From Planctomycetota bacterium (GTDB lineage: Bacteria > Planctomycetota > Planctomycetia > Pirellulales > Lacipirellulaceae), in NCBI GenBank assembly GCA_024278035.1, contig JAJRUA010000244.1, positions 1 through 21,451 on the forward strand: a stretch of DNA of 21,451 bases, in the 5' to 3' direction. The position numbers were made by a program, and so were the translations under genes. The stretch's first letter is position 1, and every line of letters begins with the position of its first letter. A model generated the notes under the pieces. It had not been told where the DNA came from. It ran no database searches and saw only the letters and a program-made list of their open reading frames with translations. Positions 14,946-21,451 of this stretch are shown here, piece by piece.

Positions 14946-15266
14946 GTCAACGTCCATTCTCGGCCCCCGGCCCAAAAGGTCCGGCACCGGCGTCGTTCCA
15001 ACAAAGGTGGCCGAGAATAACGCTTGACACGCAGGATTACTGGAGTGGCAGGATTGAAAGGGCTCAACAGGAAAAGCTTCTGGCAAAGCGCCAGGCAAGC
15101 CGCGAGCGCCTTATTGGAAACACGGGACCGGAGTTTTAACGATTCCCAAACCGTGTCAATTTTAATTCTTGGCCACCCGGCCCAAGAAAAAGCTTTTGGG
15201 GTTTTCTTGATTTCTTGAAATCCTACCTATCGTTTTGCTCGCGTAGGAATCCATAATACGAAGTAA
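14946..15266. other. Convergent intergenic region with inverted repeats
   Basis: These 321 bases lie between two convergent genes and hold no convincing ORF. ATTCTCGGCC (14956-14965) pairs with GGCCGAGAAT (15009-15018), a 10-bp perfect stem enclosing GC-rich sequence. Smaller hairpins such as CTGGC/GCCAG near 15080-15095 follow. A terminator-like stem is listed at 15183-15209. The middle could be a folded RNA, but no known family was recognised. Confidence 0.45.
15183..15209. terminator. Possible bidirectional terminator
   Basis: CAAGAAAA (15183-15190) pairs with TTTTCTTG (15202-15209) around an 11-base loop. With A-runs on one side and T-runs on the other, it could end both the metallo-hydrolase transcript (plus) and the argS transcript (minus). 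The stem is short and AT-rich. Confidence 0.4.
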
Positions 15267-17240
15267 CTACATTCGTTCGACGGTGCGGATGCCTAGCAGT
15301 TGTAGGCCTTGTTCGAGCGTTCTTGCGGTTAGGTCGCATAGTAACAGACGGCTGTCGCGTACCTCTGCCTCTTCGGCTTTCAGTACGGGGCAATGCTCAA
15401 AGAACTCGCTGTAGCGGCTCGCTAACTCGAACAGATACGAAGTCAGATGGTTCGGCTTGTACTCCGTGGCGACGCGGGTGAGCGCCTCGCTGAAGCGAAG
15501 CAGCTCAAGCCCCAGAGCACGCTCGGCAGGATGGGTTAATAGAATCTTGGCATCCGACGTGCGGACGGTTGCCGGGTCAAAGCCACCTCTCGAAAAAATA
15601 CTTTTCACGCGGGCGACACTGTACTGCATGTAGGCGGCCGTGTTGCCGCTCATGGCGAGCATTTTGTCGTAAGAAAAGACGTAATCGCTGGTCCGGTTGT
15701 GGGCGAGATCCGCGTATTTAATCGCACCGATACCGATGCGCTCGGCCACTTCCTGGCGTTCTTCGTCGGTCTCCAACGCGGTGCTTTCCTGAGCGATCGC
15801 ACCGGCCCGTTCGACCGCTTCGTCCAGTAGTCCCATCAGACCAATTGCCGAACCGCTGCGTGTTTTGTACGGCTTGCCATCTTCGCCGAGGACGGTGCCA
15901 AAGCGGATGTGTTGTAGCTCCAATTCCTCGTGGCCCATCAGCCGGGCAGTGGCGATAAGCTGCTCGAAGTGGAACGACTGGCGATGATCGACGACGTAGA
16001 GAATCGCATCGGGCTGGAACGTTTCGAGGCGATACTCGATGGTGGCGAGGTCGGTCGTGGCGTAGAGGAACGCGCCATCTTTTTTCTGAACGATGAAGGG
16101 GGCGTCGAAGCCGTCAAGGAAAACGCAGATGGCTCCATCACTTTCACGTGCAAGGCCCTTCGCTTGGAGGTTTTTTACTACTCCGGCCAGCCGGTCGTGG
16201 TAAAAACTCTCGCCGAGGGCGTGGTCGAACGAAACATTAAGACGGTCGTATGTTTTTTGGATCTCTTCGAGACACGCAGGCAGGAACCGTTGCCAGAGCG
16301 CGTTGTTCTCGTCGTCGCCTTCGTGCAGCTTGGCGGTCTCGGCCAAAGCGGCGGCGCCGATGGCAGGGTGCTCACGGTTGAGTTCGGCAAGAACCGTATC
16401 GTTCTCGAAACTTGCAACGCTCTCCTGTGCCGCCGCGAGAGTTTTTTTCAAATCGCCAAGCGCCCCCTCCGCTTGGCGTAGTTTCTTGGCTGCCTGCTTC
16501 TCTTTCTTCGCATCGCCGGCCAAGTCCACTCCCGATAACTCTTCGATACGTTCCTCTTGAGCCGCGATTTTCTCTGTGAGGGCCGGAATCTTTTCGGCGA
16601 CCGTTGCCTGATGGTCGCCAATTTGGTTGACGAGCTTGTAGAGTCGGCTCAGTTCGGCGACGGTGTCGGCAGCAAGGGCTCCCTCATCGGCAAAGTGCTT
16701 GTAGCCGTAAATAATCATGCCAAACTGGGTACCCCAATCGCCAATGTGGTTATCGCTCACCACCGAGTGGCCGAGGAACCGAAGCGTTTGGCAAAGAGCA
16801 TCGCCGATCACGGTTGAGCGGATATGGCCGACGTGCATCGGCTTGGCGACGTTGGGCGAGGAGTAGTCGAGTACGTAGTGGCGTGGCGTGGTGACGGGCC
16901 TAATACCCAGCCGCTCTGTATCGGTTCGGGCGGTTTCCAATTGCTCCAGCAGCCACGCATCGCGTAGCCGCAGATTGATAAACCCGGGCCCGGCGATTTC
17001 GAGTGTCTCACAGAGAGCGTCCCACCCTTCTTGGCTGGTTAGCCGCTGGACCAGTTCGGTGGCGATTTCGCGAGGCGGCTTGCCAAGCTGTTTGCCGAGC
17101 GGCATAGCGCAGTTCGCCTGGTAATCGCCAAACTTGGCGTCCTGGCTCGGCAGGACCATCGTGGCCAGTTTAGCGGGGTCGTCGGCAAGGCCCTCAAGGG
17201 CAGTAGCAAAGCGAGAGCGAAGTTCGGCAAGCGTGTTCAT
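15267..17240 (-). CDS. argS: Arginyl-tRNA synthetase with a coiled-coil insertion
   Basis: A class I aminoacyl-tRNA synthetase that charges tRNA-Arg. The start MNTLAELRSRF at ATG 17240 gives 657 residues. The frame is open to 17378, but the upstream part is not family-like. The Arg-specific N-terminal domain is ~1-110 (FGDYQANCAMPLGKQLGK). The HIGH-type motif is H136-V-G-H139 in SPNVAKPMHVGHIRSTVIGD. The KMSKS loop is replaced by the ArgRS form GKPYKTRSG (455-463). The DALR anticodon-binding domain is ~530-657 (VARVKSIFSRGG, TEYKPNHLTSYLFELASRYS). E. coli ArgRS has about 577 residues. The extra ~80 fall at ~206-300 as a Lys/Glu/Ala-rich helical segment, predicted coiled coil, inside the catalytic domain. 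rsfS lies just upstream on the same strand, so the two may be cotranscribed. Confidence 0.95.
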   Translation of the reverse strand: MNTLAELRSRFATALEGLADDPAKLATMVLPSQDAKFGDYQANCAMPLGKQLGKPPREIATELVQRLTSQEGWDALCETLEIAGPGFINLRLRDAWLLEQLETARTDTERLGIRPVTTPRHYVLDYSSPNVAKPMHVGHIRSTVIGDALCQTLRFLGHSVVSDNHIGDWGTQFGMIIYGYKHFADEGALAADTVAELSRLYKLVNQIGDHQATVAEKIPALTEKIAAQEERIEELSGVDLAGDAKKEKQAAKKLRQAEGALGDLKKTLAAAQESVASFENDTVLAELNREHPAIGAAALAETAKLHEGDDENNALWQRFLPACLEEIQKTYDRLNVSFDHALGESFYHDRLAGVVKNLQAKGLARESDGAICVFLDGFDAPFIVQKKDGAFLYATTDLATIEYRLETFQPDAILYVVDHRQSFHFEQLIATARLMGHEELELQHIRFGTVLGEDGKPYKTRSGSAIGLMGLLDEAVERAGAIAQESTALETDEERQEVAERIGIGAIKYADLAHNRTSDYVFSYDKMLAMSGNTAAYMQYSVARVKSIFSRGGFDPATVRTSDAKILLTHPAERALGLELLRFSEALTRVATEYKPNHLTSYLFELASRYSEFFEHCPVLKAEEAEVRDSRLLLCDLTARTLEQGLQLLGIRTVERM

Positions 17241-17353
17241 GCCAACAGGATAAGTGCCCGCAGGGTGGTGCCGATAGGCCCACCGAATCTTCCTGTGATT
17301 CTCACCCTGGCCCGTTGAAACTAGCAGCCCGCTAATAAGGGGATTTTGTCTCG

Positions 17354-17785
17354 TTACTCTTCGTTGGCCTCGTCCCAAGACAATGGCACGCGTTCGGCGT
17401 CGATCCAGAGATCTTCGATCGCGTAGAAGGTCCGAGTTTCGTCGTCGAAGAGGTGGATCACTACCGACCCGTAGTCGAGCAGAATCCAGCGGCTGTCGCT
17501 GTAGCCTTCGATGCCCATCCGCTTGTCGTCCAAATCATCTTCCAGACGATGGTCGATCTCTTCACTGATGGCGTGGAGCTGGCGGCGACTGGTGCCGGTT
17601 GCTAGGACAAAATAGTCAAAGACGGACGAGATGGCCCGCATGTCGAGCACTTGGATATCTGCCCCCCGGTTGTCGTGGGCCGTCTGCGCAGCGGCCATAG
17701 CAAGCTTTAGGCTCCGCTCAGCGTTGGCAGGGTCACGAGGAAGGGGCGGACGCGTCTGGGCGTCTTCCCGAAGCTCGGCAGGCAA
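17354..17785 (-). CDS. rsfS: Ribosomal silencing factor RsfS (Iojap family)
   Basis: RsfS binds ribosomal protein L14 and blocks subunit joining when nutrients are short. The Iojap domain spans ~28-130 of the TTG-start version (DIQVLDMRAISSVFDYFVLA, TGTSRRQLHAISEEID, then YSDSRWILLDYGSVVIHLFD and FYAIEDLWIDA), with a normal C-terminus. TTG 17785 is the nearest conventional start, but it has no good ribosome site. The frame is open to a stop at 17923-17921 with no ATG or GTG. An ATT at 17887-17885 (reading ISESS...) has AGGAG exactly 7 bases upstream and would give 177 residues with a Ser/Pro/Ala-rich leader. The stop lies 113 bases before argS on the same strand. The N-terminal region before ~25 is unlike the family and probably disordered. 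Confidence 0.9.
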   Translation of the reverse strand: MPAELREDAQTRPPLPRDPANAERSLKLAMAAAQTAHDNRGADIQVLDMRAISSVFDYFVLATGTSRRQLHAISEEIDHRLEDDLDDKRMGIEGYSDSRWILLDYGSVVIHLFDDETRTFYAIEDLWIDAERVPLSWDEANEE

Positions 17786-18010
17786 GCCTGCGATAGGAGC
17801 CTCACTTGCGGGAGAGGCGTCGGGACCTGCTTGGGCGAGGGCCGCGGTACTGGTGGGGGAAGGGGAGGGGGTCGATGATTCGCTAATGGGGGGGCTCCTG
17901 AAGGTCTCTAGTGCATGTGCCTACGGTTTCTAGTGTACTCGATCCCTCCACCACGGCGAGCGATCAGGAAGAGAACTCGGGCAATTTTTCGTACTTTCCC
18001 CCTTGGGGCA

Positions 18011-18132
18011 GGCGATCGGTGCGGGCGTAAGCCCCCCGATCCTTGCTCTTCGTCTTTGCGTTCCGCCTGCTGTCCCCCCATCTTGGCTATTGGAACGCAA
18101 AAATCGGGGGGCTTACGCCCGCACCGATCGCC
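18011..18132. repeat. Perfect nested inverted repeat (MITE/REPIN-like)
   Basis: Outer arms of 30 bases, 18011-18040 and 18103-18132, are exact reverse complements. Inner arms of 10 bases (TTTGCGTTCC 18055-18064 and GGAACGCAAA 18092-18101) are also exact. The outer arms contain GCGGGCGTAAGCCCCCCGAT, the same family as 13170-13198. The 122-base element lies between the divergent rsfS and bcp genes, ending 76 bases before the bcp start. Perfect arms suggest recent insertion or ongoing homogenisation. There is no coding capacity. Confidence 0.85.
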
Positions 18133-18208
18133 ATCTACGACGTGGCTCCCTTTTCCCTTAGACTCACGTGGGTCGTTTCTCCCTTTCAGCCACGAAAAGG
18201 CCCCCACC

Positions 18209-18688
18209 ATGAGCGAAGAAAATTGGATTGAAGCGGGCCAACGAGCCCCCGCCTTTACCCTGACCGCCGACGATGGGTCGAAGGTTCGCCTTTCGGAGCA
18301 AAAAGGGAGCCCCGTCGTCCTTTACTTCTATCCGAAAGACGACACGCCCGGCTGTACGAAACAGGCCTGTGCGTTTCGCGACGCCGAGACGAAGCTCAAG
18401 CAACTTGGGGCGAAGGTCTTTGGCGTGAGCCCGGACGATGTGGATAGCCATGTCAAGTTCCGCGACAAGTTCTCGCTTAATTTTCGGCTGCTAGCGGACC
18501 CGGGCCATAAAATCGCTGAGAAGTACGGCGCCTGGCGAGAGAAAAATATGTACGGCCAAAAGAAGATGGGCATCCAGCGGAGCACCTTCCTAATCGACGC
18601 CGATGGCAAAGTGGCGAAAGTGTGGAAACGAGTGAAGGTGGAGGGGCACGACGAACATGTGCTTGCTGCGCTCGGGGAACTCGAATAA
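18209..18688 (+). CDS. bcp: Thioredoxin-dependent peroxiredoxin (Bcp/PrxQ)
   Basis: A 159-residue cytoplasmic thiol peroxidase reducing hydrogen peroxide and organic hydroperoxides with thioredoxin as donor. The start MSEENWIEAGQRAPAF at ATG 18209 was chosen because the upstream open frame passes through the inverted repeat. The thioredoxin-like fold has the catalytic motif YPKDDTPGC49TKQAC54AFRD: Cys49 is the peroxidatic residue and Cys54 the resolving one, five apart as in E. coli Bcp. KVFGVSPDDVDSHVKFRDKF and FLIDADGKVAKVWKRVK complete the family pattern. The length is typical. AAAGG upstream is a weak ribosome site. Confidence 0.93.
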   Translation: MSEENWIEAGQRAPAFTLTADDGSKVRLSEQKGSPVVLYFYPKDDTPGCTKQACAFRDAETKLKQLGAKVFGVSPDDVDSHVKFRDKFSLNFRLLADPGHKIAEKYGAWREKNMYGQKKMGIQRSTFLIDADGKVAKVWKRVKVEGHDEHVLAALGELE

Positions 18689-18710
18689 GCGCAAACTTTC
18701 ACTCCGGAGG

Positions 18711-18737
18711 AAAACCACAAGGGATTCTCCTGGTTTT
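18711..18737 (+). terminator. Possible terminator after bcp
   Basis: AAAACCA (18711-18717) pairs with TGGTTTT (18731-18737), 22 bases after the bcp stop. The loop of 13 bases and the 7-bp stem make it weak. The TTTT belongs to the stem. Confidence 0.35.
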
Positions 18738-18873
18738 GGGGTGGTGGGTGCCGTTACGCACGCTTATTCTGAGGGGGTCTTTTCTACGATTAGTGGTGCC
18801 AATTCTGGTACCCAACTTTGAACGCGTCCGGTTTTTGAGAGAAAACGGGCCGTAATGTCAGGAGCAGCGCAGC

Positions 18874-19326
18874 ATGGATTGCGAAGAAGTCTTTGGCTGG
18901 CTAACGAGCGGCCCTTTCCCAACGGGCTTGGCTGAGGATGCCGACATTGAGGCGCATCTGTCGATCTGTCCCGACTGTGGGGCGCTGGCCGAGGCCTTGC
19001 GCCCTGCCCCCGATCTGTTTCATGAGTCGCTGACGCCAAGCGAATCGCGTGATCTCCCTGGATACCGTGGGCTAGCGCTCGGCAAATCTTCCTCTGTGAC
19101 AACAGCAACCCGTTCCCACGTTCGAACGACCGGTATTCCTCAGGGCAAACCCCTCAACGAAGCGATTGGCCGTTTAGCCACGGCCACCCGCCTCTTTGAC
19201 CAACCGCAACTAGCGCCCCTACCGATCCGGATGGTGACCTCTTGGAGTGATCGCCTCGTGATTCTTGGTTTCCTCGCCGCCTGTGGTGCCGTGTTGGGCA
19301 CGCTGGTTTGGTTGGTTGTGCGATAA
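18874..19326 (+). CDS. Zinc-finger (anti-sigma-like) membrane protein
   Basis: A 150-residue protein with an N-terminal anti-sigma-factor-type zinc finger: C3, then H28-x3-C32-x2-C35 in IEAHLSICPDCGALAE, as in zf-HC2 proteins. A ~90-residue Ser/Thr/Arg linker and a single C-terminal transmembrane segment (~128-149, LVILGFLAACGAVLGTLVWLVV) follow. The topology would place the finger in the cytoplasm, as in ECF anti-sigma factors such as RsrA/ChrR-like and membrane-bound types. No sigma factor gene is adjacent, so its target is unknown and the anti-sigma role is inferred. AGGAG 9 bases before the ATG supports the start. It is monocistronic as far as can be seen. Confidence 0.65.
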   Translation: MDCEEVFGWLTSGPFPTGLAEDADIEAHLSICPDCGALAEALRPAPDLFHESLTPSESRDLPGYRGLALGKSSSVTTATRSHVRTTGIPQGKPLNEAIGRLATATRLFDQPQLAPLPIRMVTSWSDRLVILGFLAACGAVLGTLVWLVVR

Positions 19327-19531
19327 AATCTGTCGGTGGTGTCGGTGGCCGGTTGTGCCGGATGTTCTGGTGACTTCTCTACCAATACCCCGATAGTGAT
19401 TCCCGCTTTCGCCGGATTGTGAGCTACGTTTTAGATACGGGCCTGCGGTGCGGCTGGATAGGAACTGCATGCCCACTTGTCTGCTGCTCTCATTCTCCCA
19501 TGGTCTCTTCCTCTTTTTTAGAGAAAACACT

Positions 19532-19924
19532 ATGTCGGTATGCGTCGCTACGACTCCGCTCGAACGCCTTTCTGTCGCCACCGGACAGGCCACCGCAACC
19601 CTGCGTGGTATCGAACGGCGTGACGAGGGTCGCACCGATTTTTCGTATCGCTTTCGTGTCGCTCTTGCCTCGGGAGAGGATTGGTCGGGAGACGAAGAAA
19701 CGATCGTGTTTGGCAAGGACTTAACCGAGCGGGGCGTCGGCTTTCTACATGACCGTCCGCTCCCCTACCGACGTTTAAGACTAGTCGCTGCGGACCCACG
19801 TCTTACAGAGATTGGCCTGGCGGACCTGGAGATTGAGTTGATTCTCCGTTGGTGCCGATTCCTCGCCCCCGGTAGCTACGAAAGCGGCGGCCGCATCGCC
19901 CGCCCCACGATGGGCGCCGCGTAG
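19532..19924 (+). CDS. PilZ-like domain protein
   Basis: The start MSVCVATTPLERLS at ATG 19532 gives 130 residues. The frame runs open to 19448, but the upstream part is unnatural. The arrangement R29-R30 (GIERRDEGR), later K-D63-L-T-E-R-G68-V-G-F, and the ending ILRWCRFLAPGSYESGGRI fits small PilZ domains, where an RxxxR and a [D/N]xSxxG motif bind cyclic di-GMP. Here Thr65 replaces the usual Ser and the first motif is only approximate, so nucleotide binding is uncertain. It is cytoplasmic, with no membrane segment. A REP hairpin separates it from fhcD. Confidence 0.55.
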   Translation: MSVCVATTPLERLSVATGQATATLRGIERRDEGRTDFSYRFRVALASGEDWSGDEETIVFGKDLTERGVGFLHDRPLPYRRLRLVAADPRLTEIGLADLEIELILRWCRFLAPGSYESGGRIARPTMGAA

Positions 19925-19962
19925 GGGAGAGGAGAGGAAAATAAAGTCGATGGAGATGAGAG

Positions 19963-19990
19963 TTAGCCCCCGGCGCAAGCCGGGGGCTAA
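19963..19990. repeat. GTTAGCCCCCGG hairpin repeat
   Basis: TTAGCCCCCGG (19963-19973), loop CGCAAG, CCGGGGGCTAA (19980-19990): a perfect 11-bp hairpin in the gap between the PilZ-like gene and fhcD. It belongs to the same sequence family as the arms at 18011-18132 and 13170-13198. It could also work as a transcript-end hairpin, but it has no T-run. Confidence 0.75.
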
Positions 19991-20055
19991 TGCCTGACTT
20001 CACTGCGAAGCCGTGGTTTTTTGACAATTCGAGGCCGGGGAGTCAGACTCCTGCA

Positions 20056-20949
20056 ATGCAACTTGGCCCCACGACCATCATCGACGCCCATGCCGAGGCG
20101 TTCGGTGCGTCATTCACTCGGCTGATCGTCACGGCGGCGGATGCGCATTGGCTCACCGCAGCGCTCACAGCACTGTGTGGCTACGGCACGAGCCTCATCG
20201 GTTGTGATTGCGAGATCGCCGTCGAACAATCGCTTACGAGAAAACAAACGCCGGACGGGCGCGTTGGGGCGTCGGTCCTGGCGTTTGCTTTTTCTACCAA
20301 GAAACCCCGTGTGGGGAAACTCGGGCCTGCGATTGCCAATCGGGTCGGACAAAGTTTGCTCACCTGTCCGACGGTGGCCCTTTTTGATGGTTTGCCGAAG
20401 GCGGAAGAACGGCTTGCGATGGGCGACTACCTGCGCTACTTTGGCGATGGGGAGGAACTACGCGATGGCGACCACTGGCACGTGCCCATCATGGAAGGCG
20501 ATTTCGCAATTCCCTGCACCGTTGGCACCGCACGCGGTGTGGCGGGAGGGAACCTGATACTGCAAGGCCGTGACCAGGCGTCGGCCCTTGCTGCTGCGCG
20601 TCGTGCGGCTGAGGCAATTGCTGAGATGCCTGGCGTTATCACACCGTTCCCCGGCGGCGTTTGCCGATGTGGGAGCAAGGTCGGTTCGCGCTACCGTGGG
20701 CTCGTCGCTTCAACGAACCGCCCGTTTTGCCCCACGCTTCGCGATAAACGGCCCTCGCAATTGCTTCCCGGAGTCGAGTCGGTCTACGAAATCATTATCA
20801 ACGGCACCGACGAAACGACCGTCCGCATAGCGATGCGTGAGGCCCTTCATACGGCCCCCGGCGAAGGCCTCCTTGCCATCACCGCCGGCGACTACGGCGG
20901 CAAACTCGGAAAAATTCGCGTCCCGCTGCGAGAATTACTTGAACCGTAG
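20056..20949 (+). CDS. fhcD: Formylmethanofuran:tetrahydromethanopterin formyltransferase (FhcD/Ftr)
   Basis: This enzyme moves a formyl group between tetrahydromethanopterin and methanofuran. In bacteria it is part of the formyltransferase/hydrolase (Fhc) complex that oxidises C1 units from formaldehyde to formate. The start MQLGPTTIIDAHAEAFGASF at ATG 20056 is the standard N-terminus. The open frame back to 19990 runs into the hairpin repeat. The 297-residue length is normal. Family segments are visible throughout: RLIVTAADAHW, SLIGCDCEIA, LFDGLPKAEERLAMGDYLRY, WHVPIMEGDF, FPGGVCRCGSKVGSRYRGL and AGDYGGKLGKI. The other fhc subunits are not in the window. The pathway's presence in planctomycetes and methylotrophs supports the taxonomic call. 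It is a cytoplasmic enzyme. Confidence 0.95.
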   Translation: MQLGPTTIIDAHAEAFGASFTRLIVTAADAHWLTAALTALCGYGTSLIGCDCEIAVEQSLTRKQTPDGRVGASVLAFAFSTKKPRVGKLGPAIANRVGQSLLTCPTVALFDGLPKAEERLAMGDYLRYFGDGEELRDGDHWHVPIMEGDFAIPCTVGTARGVAGGNLILQGRDQASALAAARRAAEAIAEMPGVITPFPGGVCRCGSKVGSRYRGLVASTNRPFCPTLRDKRPSQLLPGVESVYEIIINGTDETTVRIAMREALHTAPGEGLLAITAGDYGGKLGKIRVPLRELLEP

Positions 20950-20957
20950 ATTGCGAG

Positions 20958-21030
20958 CCAAGGCACTAAGACGCAAAGAAAAGCTTGAATGCAAGGCTCT
21001 GCTGTCTCAGCGCCTCGGCGCGAGATAACT
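20958..21030. repeat. Degenerate intergenic repeat
   Basis: GGCACTAAGACGCAAAG followed by CTCAGCGCCTCGGCGCGAG resembles the 'CACTAAGACGC ... TCAGCGCCT' repeats seen between genes in many environmental bacteria. It lies just after fhcD. I recognise the pattern only loosely, and the borders are approximate. Confidence 0.35.
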
Positions 21031-21182
21031 TGGGTGATTTGGCCGATTGTTGCATCAAGGTACCTTTGGCGGGTACACTGATACTCGAAACAGAGTGGCC
21101 GCAATTGGGTGGCCACCGAACGATCCACGCGATGGTGAAACAGCCCGGCTGTTCCCATCTGAGACCCGAGGCTGAGAGTAGG

Positions 21183-21451
21183 ATGAACGACGAATCGCAG
21201 GCCACCCAACCTGCCGCAGGCCACCCACCTGCCCCCGAAGCGGTAACGACCGCTTCTCCGGCAGCACCGGATGAGCCGATTTCTTCGGCAAAGCCAGAAG
21301 CTACGACTCCAGTGCCCGCCGCTTCGGAAACGCCGCCTGCAGGCGAAAGTTCCGCGAGGCCCAGCGAGGCGAAGCCCAGCGAACGCATTCGCATTGGCAC
21401 CCAGCGCGATGCTGGTACCGACGCACCGAAGGAGTCTGCCGACCTCAAACC
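21183..21451 (+). CDS. N-terminal part of an Ala/Pro/Glu-rich protein (runs off window)
   Basis: An ATG at 21183, preceded by GAGAGTAGG, opens a frame that stays open for 89 codons to the window end. The composition is low-complexity Ala/Pro/Glu/Ser (TASPAAPDEPISSAKPEATT and similar), followed by SERIRIGTQRDAGTDAPKES. Planctomycete S1-domain RNA-binding proteins often begin with such a disordered leader and an 'RIxIGxQR' motif, so this may be the start of one. No folded domain is yet reached, and this identification is tentative. There is no signal peptide. Confidence 0.55.
   Translation, partial: MNDESQATQPAAGHPPAPEAVTTASPAAPDEPISSAKPEATTPVPAASETPPAGESSARPSEAKPSERIRIGTQRDAGTDAPKESADLK

Noticed and set aside
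14394..15098. 234-residue minus-strand ORF
   Set aside because: Antisense to the metallo-hydrolase, whose zinc-binding motifs are all in the plus-strand frame.
15930..16481. 183-residue plus-strand ORF
   Set aside because: It is a shadow of argS, whose minus-strand frame is unambiguous.

Overview
The window looks like chromosomal DNA of a planctomycete, most likely of the order Pirellulales. The reasons are a secreted protein with dockerin-like EF-hand loops and a PEP-CTERM tail, a formyltransferase of the tetrahydromethanopterin C1 pathway (FhcD), several lipoproteins and small proteins of planctomycetal type, and scattered GC-rich palindromes of the 'GGGGGCTAACGCCCG' kind. No rRNA, tRNA or CRISPR array was recognised. 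The taxonomic call is inference from these traits.

Layout. 1-330 is debris: the tail of an IS3-family transposase runs into a PIN-domain (VapC-like) toxin gene that is both frameshifted and cut off. The small antitoxin-like gene upstream of it (340-588, minus) is still open. 782-3491 holds a lipoprotein, a small conserved-type protein and a XerC/D tyrosine recombinase. 3506-4770 is a stand-alone AAA ATPase (minus) with a large near-perfect palindrome over its probable promoter. 4959-6377 is an NtrC-type sigma-54 activator. 6446-8697 is a divergent pair, a 169-residue hypothetical and a KAP-like membrane ATPase, separated by a GC-rich cruciform repeat. 8748-9332 (minus) is a membrane-anchored hypothetical. 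9738-11378 is a beta-helix/dockerin/PEP-CTERM exoprotein, and 11562-12143 a small lipoprotein. 12384-12913 is a hairpin-rich leader in front of a secreted Cys/Pro hexapeptide-repeat protein, closed by a strong terminator. 13220-14945 encodes ScpA and an RNase Z-like metallo-hydrolase. These converge on a minus-strand rsfS-argS pair (15267-17785 or 17887). 18011-18132 is a perfect nested inverted repeat, followed by a Bcp peroxiredoxin, an anti-sigma-like zinc-finger membrane protein, a PilZ-like protein and fhcD. The window ends inside an Ala/Pro-rich ORF.

Housekeeping functions dominate 13-21 kb: chromosome condensation, tRNA charging, ribosome silencing, peroxide defence and C1 metabolism. 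The first 12.9 kb is more accessory: a broken TA module with an IS, stand-alone ATPases, an exoprotein and a repeat protein. The least explained items are the palindrome-controlled ATPase, the KAP-like ATPase pair, the Cys-repeat protein with its structured leader, and a possible ATT start codon for rsfS.
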